Source: Uranotaenia lowii
Taxonomy: Eukaryota > Arthropoda > Insecta > Diptera > Culicidae
DNA: 64,000 nucleotides
Assembly: GCF_029784155.1 (NCBI RefSeq)
Contig: NC_073691.1
Span: 51,318,490-51,382,489 of the forward strand
Direction of reading: 5' to 3'
The notes under the pieces are model-generated. The model was not told where the DNA came from. It made no database searches and saw only the letters and a program-made list of their open reading frames with translations. A program made the translations under genes and the position numbers. This document shows positions 26,401 through 36,760 of this stretch, piece after piece (positions within the stretch are counted from its first letter, which is position 1; each line of letters starts with the position of its first letter).

Positions 26401-27480
26401 TTTGTGTAAATTGTACCGAAGTTTTCGAGTCCTCACAGAGTGTTTAAGATGTGATTTTTCACGTGCTTCAATAAAGAGATTATCTCCAAAACGATTTCTA
26501 AATTTTGAGAACTGTTTGGGTCGCCATTCCTCCAGAAGCTTCACATTTTTTGGATTTTTTTAAATAGAAATGAACTGAGAGGTTTGAGTACAAAGAAAAA
26601 TTCCCATCATCGAGTACATAACTTAACAACACTCTGTTGTCGCCTTTTTCCGGTTGATCTCTTCGAAAGGGGGCATTCAGCGTCAAAAACGTCGAGTGAT
26701 TTGTAACTGATGTAAATTTTAATCGAATCGCAAATTCGTTACCCTTGTCTTCCTCCAGTCTGTTCAACTCGCCTCAGCCTCCAAATTTGAAGAGAAAACA
26801 GGGCTATGAAAATCTCAAGCGAAACCGAAAGCCACAGAAACACAAAATATTAAACTGCCATCTCAGCATTCCCCGTTAAATTTCTCCATCATCTCAAAAC
26901 CGTAAACGTTCAATTTTTTTTGCCAGTCTTTTAAGACACTGAGACAGGTTAAACGGTTTTTTTATACTTTTTCCTTAGATAAATTTTGGGGAAACATGCA
27001 AACTCAATCGACCTCCCATCGTTTATAACTGATGGGTGGCCTCAGCAAATTTGAAACCAATCGCTGGTTCTAGTTCTGGTTCGGAAACGTCATCAGCAGA
27101 AAATGTCGACGACGACGGCAGGCGTTCAAATTTCCATTTTTGCTCATCCTGTTACTCACACGAAGGGAGGGGGTGGACATCCTTCGATTTTCTCCAATCC
27201 CCAATTGAAATTCATCGATTCGGCAAATTTGTTGGAATGCAATTTTACTTTTTTTCGAATTTGAAATTATTTCTTCGAGACTGGGAACAAGTTACCGGAC
27301 TCTAAGCTGACGCTAAGTGCAAAAATCAGAAAAAAGATATATGGATGGACACCAAATACTAGTTCAGTTTAATAAAAGGACCCACTAAAATGGTGAAATC
27401 AGTAATTTTTGATATTTCGTACAATCATCAGGGCATTTTAATTAAAAAAACGCTTTAAACAACAATTGGAGAAGTAACTA
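23441..27480. other. Unique DNA with GC-richer islands, no gene recognised
   Basis: Islands at about 23600-24700 and 25300-27300 have balanced composition. Short (CAT)n/(GAT)n stretches occur near 24310. Around 25370-25835 several long frames overlap on both strands; the longest plus-strand frame has no ATG at its start and no known domain. They could hide exons of a host gene, but I see no splice-bounded frame that I would defend. Confidence 0.4.
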
Positions 27481-28560
27481 AGGGATGATTAATTATTCTC
27501 TGAAAACGACAAGAGTGTTTATTGGGCCGAATGGCATCCGATTGAATTCGTATTTGACTGAACGAGCATCGAACTATGGAAATTCAACATTATTTGAAAG
27601 CACTCGTGCTTTAAGAGTGTTTATTGACATATGCAATGCGGTTACGCCGGGAGGACAATGTCAGCAACGAGAAAGCTTGTTAATGTCAGTCCGGCATAAA
27701 ATCTTATGCCGATAATTCCACCTCCAAAGGAATTATTATTGCAGTGGAGTCTGAATTTTACGTGTAGGTGCCAAAATTTCCGTATTTTATCCGCATGTCA
27801 GGATTATTAAAGGCTACAAATAGTCAAACCATCTTCCTTGCCCTAATCATGTGCCCATCAGGTAGAAAATTCATCTGAAATCCACTTTTGGAGGAAAATG
27901 TAAATGATCAGTGTTTGTCTGCTTGGTTGACTCGTCGTAAGTAAAACAGTAGATTGAGAAAATCACACTATTAACATACTTTTTCGAGACACTTTAGCGA
28001 AGGTGCTCTACGCTAAAAATCGAATCGAAGAAACACCCAGACAAGTGTGACCTTGATTCGCAAAAACAACGACACGGTGCGGTTAGAGAAGGTGTGAAAA
28101 AGTGGGTTGATTCATCATTCACTGAAAGAAAGTTGGAATGTTTATTAAACCAAAAGGCATTAGTATCAATTATGTTATTTCCAAATGTGGATCACGTCAT
28201 ATTTAACAGAGAACTCAATCAAAAATATCAAACTAAACCCTGAAACCATAAACTTGTTTATATCCCAAACCCTTTTATGTTAAGTTTTAAACTGCTGTTG
28301 CGTACAAACTGGAAAAGAATGTTGAATTTACAAAAATTGTAGTCCATCATTCGTTTAAACCACACGTGTAGGAGTGTTTTTTAAACCAAATGGTATTCGA
28401 CTGAATCATTCCGAAAAAAAACTATTCACACGAGCTCATTTCCAAACTGCACTCGTTGTACACTGGTCTGCTCTGAAACAGTGCCGTCACCCATGTTTGG
28501 GTGACGCTTCCTTAATCACGTTTGAGGACTTTCGGTTGGGCTTAAAGAAAAAATAAATGA
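27481..28560 (+). repeat. Dispersed motif, three copies (GAGTGTTTATT ... GGCATTCGA)
   Basis: A segment of about 36 bp of the type GAGTGTTTATTAAACC, then AATGGCATTCGACTGAAT, occurs at about 27513, 28136 and 28372 on the same strand, at uneven spacing in otherwise ordinary DNA. The copies translate to similar short peptides, but flanking frames do not agree, so coding is not supported. A small perfect hairpin (GTCACCCA, TGTT loop, TGGGTGAC) lies at about 28487-28506. Confidence 0.5.
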
Positions 28561-28599
28561 AAAAAAACTGATGTACACATTAGGGTGGCAATGGATGTA

Positions 28600-28910
28600 T
28601 GGGAATACTTGAAATGCATGCAACGTTGAGATCCGGTGTTATAGAAGGGTGAATCACATCCAATTCATTCAGGAAGTTTGTTAACCACAAACCTTCCTTG
28701 AGTACATGGCAAAAGGCAAAGCTTCGGTCGACGACAGACTGACCTTCTGCTGACGTTTCGTTGACCACGAAATAAGATTTCCGTAGATCATGTAAGCATA
28801 GCCTTATACAGATCTTCTATCATTGGAGTCGTTGGCAAAATCTGCATCAGCATATCCATTGAGTGGTTCCGGTTTCGTGTTTCTGCGGAATACCAACGCC
28901 GTATCGGTCA
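28600..28910 (-). pseudogene. Copia RNase H fragment
   Basis: The minus strand reads GYADADFANDSNDRRS near 28810-28860, which matches the first catalytic Asp region of copia RNase H. Further on, FCHVLKEGLWLTNFLNELDV (28580-28768) matches the region after its conserved Glu. The two lie in different frames. This is the C-terminal end of the polyprotein. Confidence 0.75.
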
Positions 28911-28959
28911 TACCTCGAAGGTATCGCAGAATGCTGGGCTGGCCTGACATTTACTCAGT

Positions 28960-29690
28960 GCGCTAGCCGCTGCACAAATATCTTGCCTCGATGATGTCAC
29001 CAGATACTGCAAACAACCAATCAACTCTTTGAACGGCTGTACGGTGATAACCTCACCATCGTTCAGCTTTGCCCAGCTTCCAGCGAACGTTCGTGTCAAG
29101 CGGTGTTCCAACGCTGACCTATGCTGACTGAGAAATCTCGATGACGCTCTTTGCGGAGTCCCAGGAAAGTCTTGACTTCTAGGAGTTCCTTCATCTGGAA
29201 TAACCTTCCAAGCTCGGTCTTGATCCGGATAACCTCTGCAACGTCTTTTTCGGCTATCAGAATATCATCCACGTACCGGATAGGAGTGAGTCCTCGTTTG
29301 CATGATCGTTTCGAATCTTGTCGTCGAATCGCTGGTTCCACGCACGGCCCGCTTGCTTCAAGCCGTACAGGCTTTTCTTTAATCGAACGACCTTCGATTT
29401 GCCGACGTCATCGTTTGGTATCTGCATGAAGATAACCTCTTCTAAATTTCCATTCAGGAATGCAGTTTTGACGTCCATCTGATGAACGATCATTTCGTAT
29501 TCGATCGCCAACACCAAGAAGATTTAGACACTCTCCATCTTGACAACCGATGCATAGGCTTCCCAGTAGTCCAATCGTGGTCTTTGGGAACATCTTTTCC
29601 TGACCAATCGAGCCTTGTAGCGACCTTGTCCTTCACAGTGAACACCCACTTGGCCAGGATGGGTTTCCTGTGACCCGGGGGCAAGCTAAT
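28960..29690 (-). pseudogene. Copia reverse transcriptase fragment, frame-broken
   Basis: Successive minus-strand frames give the parts of a copia RT. There is an N-terminal PILAKWVFTVKD segment (29490-29684), then QMDVKTAFLNGNLEEVIFM and LKKSLYGLKQAGRAWNQRF (29257-29517), then RYVDDILIA with the catalytic YVDD (29096-29341). Neighbouring frames overlap but differ in phase, so at least three indels separate them. LIGCLQYLVT with a DICAA segment follows at 28908-29111. Confidence 0.85.
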
Positions 29691-30359
29691 CGCTTCCTAA
29701 GTCTGGTTCTTCTTTAGGGCTGTCATCTCTTTGTCGATGGCGACCTGCAAGGAATCCCAGTCGTCCCGGCGCTTCAGCTCAGGGATGTTCTAAGGTAGCT
29801 TCTCATCAACTACAGCGGCTACGTTAGCCACGTAGCGCTGTGTTATTCCTCTTGTTCGCTGACATCGTCTCAAGGCCGACTCAGGGGTGGCGGAATCTTT
29901 GTCATCATGGTCATCGTCCGGGAATTAGGCGCTGCTCCCGTAGTCGCTCTCGCAGTGATCGTCAACCAAAACACTTTTAACCAAAGTGTGATCAAGATCA
30001 GCAGGCACATCGGCTGGTATCAGGTCAGTTTTCTGTTGTTGGTACATCGTCTGAGCGCTCAAATGTGTTTTCGGGTGCTCGCACATAGACTGGCTGCTCG
30101 GATGGGGGCTGTTGTTTTTACTTATACACATCGGCTAACCGTTCAAATGTCATGAACTATGGTGAGTCTTTGACAGGCTTCACGATGCCCTTCTTTAGCG
30201 CAGCACCGCCACGAACTGGCTCCAAAACGCTGGTTTCATCGAAAACCACCGGTATCCGTTATTCGCGTAATCGACGAATACCAGACGTTTCGATTTCAGA
30301 TAGAGCTTCTGCCGCTTTTCCTTAGGGATCTGTGTGTACCAAAAATGTGTAGGTTGCTC

Positions 30360-31090
30360 AGCTTTGGCCTCCGTCCGTATTACATGTCGAAAGAAGTTTC
30401 GTTGACCACAAGACCTCTTGTCGGTGATCTGTTTGTGAGGTATACAGCGCACAAAACAGCTTCGTCCCAATTGTCTTCAACAATCCGCTACCATAGATCA
30501 TCGCTCTGGCCTTCTCCATCAGTGTACGATTAGCACGCTTGCTGACGCCGGTCAGCTGTAGAGTATACAGGACCATGAACATCATCTGAACTCCTTTCTC
30601 AGAACAATGCCTTTGAAATTCATTATTAACGTATTCACACCCGTTTGTCGCACCGCAGCTTGGACAACTTCTGACCGAAGTATGCAGTTGCCATAACCTC
30701 TTACTGCCTGAAACGCTTGAACACCTCGCGCTTTTGTTTGAGCAGATAGACGGTCATGAAGTGGGTGTAGTCGTCAATAAACGTGACGAAATAACGGAAT
30801 CCGTCAAACGTCTCCATGTACCCACACATGTCCGAATGCACAAGCTCTTGTGATCTACCCGACTTAGGCAGCTCGATGTTGCTAAAACTGTTGCCTGCTT
30901 GTCTACCTACCATACAGCTATCGCAGACAGCTTGTATCTCCACCATTGCTGGGATATGACAGGTACCCTCTACCAAACTGTCACGGACCATTCGCTGCAA
31001 CGCTCCAACACCAAGATGTCCGTGTCGCATATGCAATGTTTGACTGTTGGCTGACTTCCAAGTAAGGCTTTCCGCCTGATTCTAGGGCTC
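30360..31090 (-). pseudogene. Copia integrase fragment, frame-broken
   Basis: The frame 30701-31036 holds the N-terminal zinc-binding part (HMRHGHLG, then CDSC) of the GAG-pre-integrase region. It continues into the integrase core with the first acidic residue in HSDMCG and the FVTFIDDYTHF segment. The next catalytic motif (LRCD then an Asn-Gly) is interrupted near 30645 by a frame change and a stop. The frame below 30585 resumes with TGVSKRANRTLMEKARAM; family members usually have a catalytic Glu where this copy has Lys. The enzyme would be inactive. A conserved linker segment follows at 30195-30470. Confidence 0.8.
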
Positions 31091-31189
31091 CAAACTAATC
31101 CAAGCATGCAAGCCATTCAGGAGTTTTCTTTTCCTTTCTAGCTCTGGAATCACAAGTACATTGTACAGTATAATTGAGATAATTGATTT

Positions 31190-32834
31190 CCCAACCTTTT
31201 GGTTCTCAGGCATTTTTTTAGTTGATCACCGAGGTGATAAATCCTTTTTACGGATTGCATTCAAAGGCACGGCGAGCAACCAAGTCCCCCCAGTATGCTA
31301 CTCTGGGTCCATGGGTGAATTGAACGACTCATGATACTAATCACCCCTACGCCATAAAGCCCACCTGGGGCCGCAGACCTAGTTCCCACCTCGAACTCTC
31401 CTCTAACGACTTGAGAACCGACATCTCCTCGCAATGACTCGAGATTCTCGCACCAACCTCTCTTCTTCGCGACTTGAGGCCAGATCTCTCCTCTAACGAC
31501 TTGAAATCTGACCTCTCCTCGTAATGACTCGAGGTGACCACTTGTACCCCTCCTCTTGTTGATAAGGGGCCAGATACCTCCTCTTACGACTCGAGACCCG
31601 ACCTCTTATCATAAAGACTCGGGGTTGACCACACAAACCTCTCCGCCTGAAGGTTTGAGGCCTGACCTCTCCTCTAACGACTCGAGGCCCGACCTCTTAT
31701 CTTCAGGGTTCGAGGTTTGCCACCTTACTCGTCGTGTGCCTGATCGAGAGCAGTTTATCCTACACTCGCGCCTGTCACGGCACACGCGCGGGACTTAACG
31801 CAACGACTCAGATGATTCCCGACGAAGACGTCATCCTACTCCGACTCGAATGGCTCACCCGGCGTCGAGAGCCACTCTACCCGTGGGTATTATCCGAAAG
31901 TGGAATAACCCTTTCCCAACAATTTCCACTGCGAAGAAGGTCGAGTCTTATCCCCGCAGCTTCTGTCGTTGAGCCCTACACGGATACTCCCCGAAGGTGG
32001 AGCATCCTACGCACGAACCCGGGGCACCCACGGCATCCGCTACGCAGAAGGTGTTGCCTTATCTTTGTAGCTTAAAACCGTAGGGTCGGACGTACTCTAC
32101 TTGACAGCCCCCCGTCGATGGGGTCAGTCTACTCCGACCGTTGTCCGGTCTTATTTATCCCCCTTGGTTGGCAACCCTAGGATTTTTGGCCCGCGGATTT
32201 TTCTGCCCATTGTGTGCCAGATCGAGAGCAGCTTGTCCTGGACTCGCGCCTGTCACGGCACACGTTAGGGACTTTGAACGCTACGACTCGGATGTTTCCC
32301 GACGGTGACGACATCCTACACCGACTCGAGAAGCTCGCCCGGCAACGAGAGCCTCTCTACCCGTGGGTATCCTCCGATGGTGGTTAACCCTCTTCCCTCG
32401 AGGTCCTCTACGAGGAAGGTGGCTCTCAGGCATACGCCAGACAAAATGTAACCCTCTCGGCTAGCACCTTCAACCAATTCCTCCAGGGTGTTCCTCCATG
32501 TGGACCTTCGGACCTACGCGCTGCCCGGCCGTCGGACGTGAACTCACGTATTCTAACCGCAGCGTGACTCATGACGGCATCGAGAGAAACCCTTTCGATC
32601 CGCGAACTTTCCCGGCTCGACTGCTGGCGGCCCCTCCTGGCTGGTCTAGGACATCTCGCTGCCTGATGGTCCTCTAGCTAGACCCTCTAGGCTGGGTCGT
32701 CTCGGCGCCGACTGGTACCTCTAGCTGGTGGCCCTCTTCCTGGTGATCCTCTGACTCCTGGCTGATCCACTTGTTAACCGCTACTTGAGAGTACCCCTCT
32801 CGAACTAACTCGAAAATTTCCAATCTATTCGTAT
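31190..32834. repeat. GC-rich tandem repeats where copia gag would be
   Basis: From about 31385 to 31730 the sequence is a degenerate repeat of roughly 29-31 bp with CCTCTCCTCTAACGACTTGA as its commonest form. A larger direct duplication follows: the segment beginning TCGAGAGCAG at about 31745 is repeated at about 32223 (period 478 bp) and includes CTCTACCCGTGGGTAT in both copies. GC content is well above the flanks. No gag frame is visible. It may be a foreign insertion into the copia element or an expanded leader. Confidence 0.6.
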
Positions 32835-32848
32835 CTGGGCCCATAACC
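32835..32848 (-). promoter_or_regulatory. Copia primer-binding site (initiator tRNA-Met fragment)
   Basis: The minus strand reads GGTTATGGGCCCAG immediately inside the LTR. This complements the anticodon-stem region of insect initiator tRNA-Met, the primer used by copia-type elements, which prime from an internal tRNA fragment instead of its 3' end. Confidence 0.75.
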
Positions 32849-33144
32849 TGTTGAAAACGCAGGTTCCAGTGGTGGAATAGAGTTATCTTGATTCAGTTTC
32901 GTCTGTGAGGTCATTACAATACAACTATATTGATTAGCGATAGCTAATTGTCACTTTTCATTTCTAATATTTCCTATCCGGGAAAGTAAGCATTTCTCAA
33001 TGAGTGAAATGATACTTCTACTCAGAATATCTGTCAACACTATTGTTTTACCACGAACCCACTTTGAGTAGTCTCGCTTAACCGTGTGATGATGTAAACA
33101 TTTGTATAGCGTTTATCATCATCACCTGTCATCAACAATCAACA
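32849..33144 (-). repeat. Probable 5' LTR of the copia element
   Basis: Bounded on the plus strand by TGTTGA at 32849 and TCAACA at 33139-33144, an inverted TG/CA pair, with the primer site abutting the inner end. The outer edge could also be the earlier TCAACA at 33132-33137. No second LTR was found to confirm the boundary. Confidence 0.55.
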
Positions 33145-33236
33145 ATCCATTGTTCTCAATTGCGGATTGATGAAAAACCAACAGTACCAAAACAAACTGT
33201 TTTGGTTGTGCAGATGGGACGGATTTTCATCTGGAG

Positions 33237-33455
33237 CAGCATCAGAATTATGTACAAGTCCTACATGAAGAAGTCAGTCTGTTATCTGAAAAATATCTTT
33301 AAACGAAAAAGAGTACATTTCGAAGAATTTCATCAAAAGAAAAGTACAGCATCAGAATTAATTACAAGTCCTTCATGAAGAAATCAGTCTTTTATCTGAA
33401 AAATGAGTATATTTCGAAGAATTTCATCAAAAGAAGAGTACGCTTATTTCTTGAA
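33237..33455 (+). repeat. Two-copy 110-bp tandem duplication
   Basis: CAGCATCAGAATTA begins at 33237 and 33347; both copies continue through CAGTCTKTTATCTGAAAAAT and TTTCGAAGAATTTCATCAAA. The second copy lacks about 20 bases in the middle. Confidence 0.7.
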
Positions 33456-33803
33456 CTAAACAGAGAACATGTACTCTTAAAAGAGTGTTATGTAATTTTC
33501 CACAAATTCGTGATGTTGTGGTAGATTTTGTATGACAGCCCGCATTTTTTGAGGTGATCTGTCTTTCTCGGTCTTCATTGCACACTACGTTTTAATACTA
33601 AGCTAAAAAATAGGACGTTAATAAATTGACCAATAATACAAGCTTTAAAAAAACGAACACACATATAGGATCTCCGTGAAACTTCATGTTTTTTGAAGAG
33701 ATCTAAATTCTCCTTAAGACTAAAGCGTACATCTTTCAAGGATATAATGGCTAGCATCTTACTAATGCTAACATCACCAACCCACAGAAAGAGTACTATG
33801 AAT

Positions 33804-33873
33804 GCCGTGACCGAGACTCGATCTCATGACCTCTGGCTTAGAAGACTTGAACGCTATCCTCTAGGCCACGGTC
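33804..33873 (-). ncRNA. tRNA-like sequence (tRNA pseudogene or SINE head)
   Basis: The minus strand reads a 70-nt segment starting GACCGTGGCC. It has a box A-like TGGCCTAGAGGATAGCG and a box B-like GATCGAGTCTC at the expected spacing. The ends pair as an acceptor stem (CCGTGG with TCACGG). The anticodon arm is irregular and I cannot assign an isotype, so it is more likely a decayed tRNA or tRNA-derived SINE than a working gene. Confidence 0.5.
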
Positions 33874-33879
33874 GGCGGC

Positions 33880-36485
33880 TAAAGCTTTAATGATCCAAGA
33901 TGATCAAAATATGAAGATTGTACTAGAGAAAAAAAGATACGTATACCATAGCCCGGGACCAAGAATAGACATAAAGTTTCACAGTTAAATGGTATGAATG
34001 GGGTTTTTTATAATCGACTCTCACAATCAAAGTCCAAACTAATTTCCCAAAAATTGCACAAACTAATATGACAATCTTCGAGAAAGGTGCCTCACACCCC
34101 ACACTCTGGATGGCGCTGCCGCGATTATTGCCTGCAATCACCAGGCGGCCGCCTAAGCTAGCAAATGGATCCATTAATCGCTAACGTCCCGAAACTAATT
34201 GAATCCATCATCTTGACTGCCAGGCGTCTTAACCGATGCAACTATCCATCCTCATTCAACAACAGCTTCGAAGCTACGGAAGCGTATCTTATCATCATGG
34301 GAAACAATCTTCCTCCTACTGTAGCAGAGAATCAAGCGAAGACATGGGGCGCTCTGTTAGTTCTCGTTCGATAACTAGAAGCTGACGGAGAAATTTCTTA
34401 CTGAAGCTGTTTACGTAACGGGATGGGTTCCGTCCTCTTCTCTTACTCTAGAACGTTTCGTTGTTCAAATTGCACTTGCCAACTTCATCGGGAATGATGA
34501 TCGTCTTATTGCATCTTGGAAGATGCAAACTAGCGATGAATGAATGCTATTACAATTCCACATATTTGCATACAGAGCACAGCAACGGTAGCAACTGTTC
34601 TCGGACGGATAAACGGAACCGTCTTGGAAGTTGATATGCGCTTTTATTTTCGAATAAAGTGCAATTGAAGTGTGGAGAATTTGAGCAACGATGAGAACTT
34701 TCCCGAAGATGGAATTTTGATATCGGTTCAACGAGTCAAACAGAAATTTGTTCTGTCTGAAATCAACATAAATTTAAATTAAACCGAAATTAAAACTTCA
34801 AACTTTCATGAAAATTTAATCCGCTTTCCTGGATGGGACTCTCTCTCTCTCGCGGCTATTGGTGTAATTAACTTTTCATGACGTCCAAACCCCGAACCTC
34901 CTCTTTCGAAAAGTCAATAAATATGGCACTCATAAAGAGCAAATATTGTAATTGTTTCCGAGCCAACAGCAACAGCAGGTTGCACCCGGAATCCGCAATG
35001 TAAATTGAATTCATTAACCAGCCAACCCAAACGACCGGGAAAGATGCCCGGAAGGTGTGGAAACGTAGAATTGGAAAAGGGTTGGGGCACTTACAAACTT
35101 TACCGAACAGCACCGGCCGGGCGCGGTTGACAGTATCATCGAATGTTTGTCTATGTGTGGCTCCCCCGATGAACAGGGGGGGACTACAGGTAACCGATAT
35201 TTTTTCGTAAAAGAAAATTATTATTGAAATTTAATTGAAATATTGAATTGAATTGAAGGCTCAAACCTGTAAAAGTTTTTGAGCTGTTTTTAACGGTCGC
35301 CATGTGCGTAGAAACGTTACCTCGAATGAGCCTAATGGCTTTAATATTGAGTTAAAATTACAAAAAAAACCGCCTGAATCGAAGGATTACGAAGCACAAA
35401 ATTCTAAAGAAAATCGACCCAATTCTTGGTAGAAATTGTAGAGTTGCAAAGAGAAAATAGGTTTTATTTCCGTTCTACTTGTAATAATTTTAAAAATTGT
35501 TTGAGCTTAGAATTGCATTTTTTTTAATCAGCTTAACATTTCAACAAGCTTTATTTTACATTAATGGTCCAAAATCACGAAAAAAAAAGCTTAAAATACG
35601 AAAAAAATATTATGAATGTTAAAACATTCGTTGAAAATATAGATAAAAATCGCCTTAATAGATCAGGGAAACAAAAACAACTAAATTTAAACATTAAAAA
35701 CAGCCTCAAATTCAGAAAAAGCAACAAAAACACCCTAAAAATATTAAAATTAAAATTAAATAAATTTCGAGCAAATCTGGAAAACACCTAGAATTAATCC
35801 TTTTCCGCTTTTGATTGTCAATATGACACACGGCTTGAAATTTTATCCCGGTACATCCAAATGAAGAAAATCTCCGGGGACCCTCAATTTTTTATGGACG
35901 CACCCTAGAGGCCAGGAAAAAAACCCATAATCGGACCTTGAGTGTCAATTTGATATTCCTCGCTTAAAACTGCTATATCCCTCTTGTTTTTCAACCGATT
36001 TTTACAAAATATGTATATAGTTTCAGAAAACTTGATCTTAAAAAATTTCAAAAAGTATATCCTTCTGTACAACGTATAGTTTCTAACTTCAGCTTCCTTG
36101 AACTAGTTTCTTGTAGGTGTATATTGTCTGAGAACTGAGACTATTACGGGTAAAAATTTCTGGGAAGGATGAGGGTTCATACATTTGTTTCAAACAGCGA
36201 AAAATTGCTTCGAATGTGAACTGAAATTTACTAAACTTTAAACGTAAATACCAGTCTCAACAAAAATATCCAATTAGCAAATTATAACGAAATTAGGCTG
36301 AAACAACAAGATACGTTAAAAATGCTAAAGACAACTTAAAAATCGCCAAATAACCAAAGTGATTCATTGAAAATATCAACAAAAATATGTTGCTCCTAGA
36401 AAACATTAAAAAATACCGCTCAAAATTTCAGCAAATTCGGATTTCGTGCAAATTCAATATCTGGCATGACCCTCTCAGAATTGAA
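33880..36485. other. Unique DNA, no gene recognised
   Basis: Balanced composition at 34100-35200, AT-rich elsewhere. A plus-strand frame at 34165-34374 encodes a 69-residue peptide of ordinary composition with no domain I recognise and no splice evidence. A 75-residue Lys/Asn-rich frame at 35564-35791 reflects A-rich sequence. Nothing else stands out. Confidence 0.4.
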
Positions 36486-36487
36486 TG

Positions 36488-36760
36488 ATACATTTTTTCA
36501 ACCTTCAATTCAAAAACTGCTTCGTTGAATTGGTTGTACTGATTTCGAAGAAATAAGAGAATAGATTGTTATAATTGATGAAAACATTAAGTGGAAATCC
36601 TTCACTAAAAAAATGCAAACTAAAAACTTAAAGTCGATTTAAAAAATCGCTTAGAATTTTTTTTTTGAAAAATTCTGTGATGGCGTTTTTTCGGGAATTT
36701 AAGTTTAAGTTTTTGAAATGCATTTTTGAGACTAAAATCGCCGAGAAACTTTTACAACAA
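36488..36760 (+). repeat. Fragment of the CACTGAAAAAA repeat family
   Basis: The stretch 36490-36650 matches the left arm of the foldback at 61407-61946 (shared TCAAAAACTGCTTCGTTGAA and GTACTGATTT segments, then GTGGAAATCC). The following 36655-36735 resembles the ATGGCGTTTTTT to ATGCATTTTT segment of the repeat at 57814-58113. The two related repeats are thus joined here. Confidence 0.6.

Larger units (their letters stand above)
28570..33144 (-). mobile_element. Decayed Ty1/copia LTR retrotransposon
   Basis: Read on the minus strand, the order is LTR, primer site, an unusual GC-rich repeat stretch, integrase, reverse transcriptase and RNase H, which is the copia order. Coding parts are recognisable but broken by several frame shifts and stops. 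The downstream LTR is not found below 28570, so the 3' end seems lost. A gag gene is not visible between the primer site and the integrase. Confidence 0.8.
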
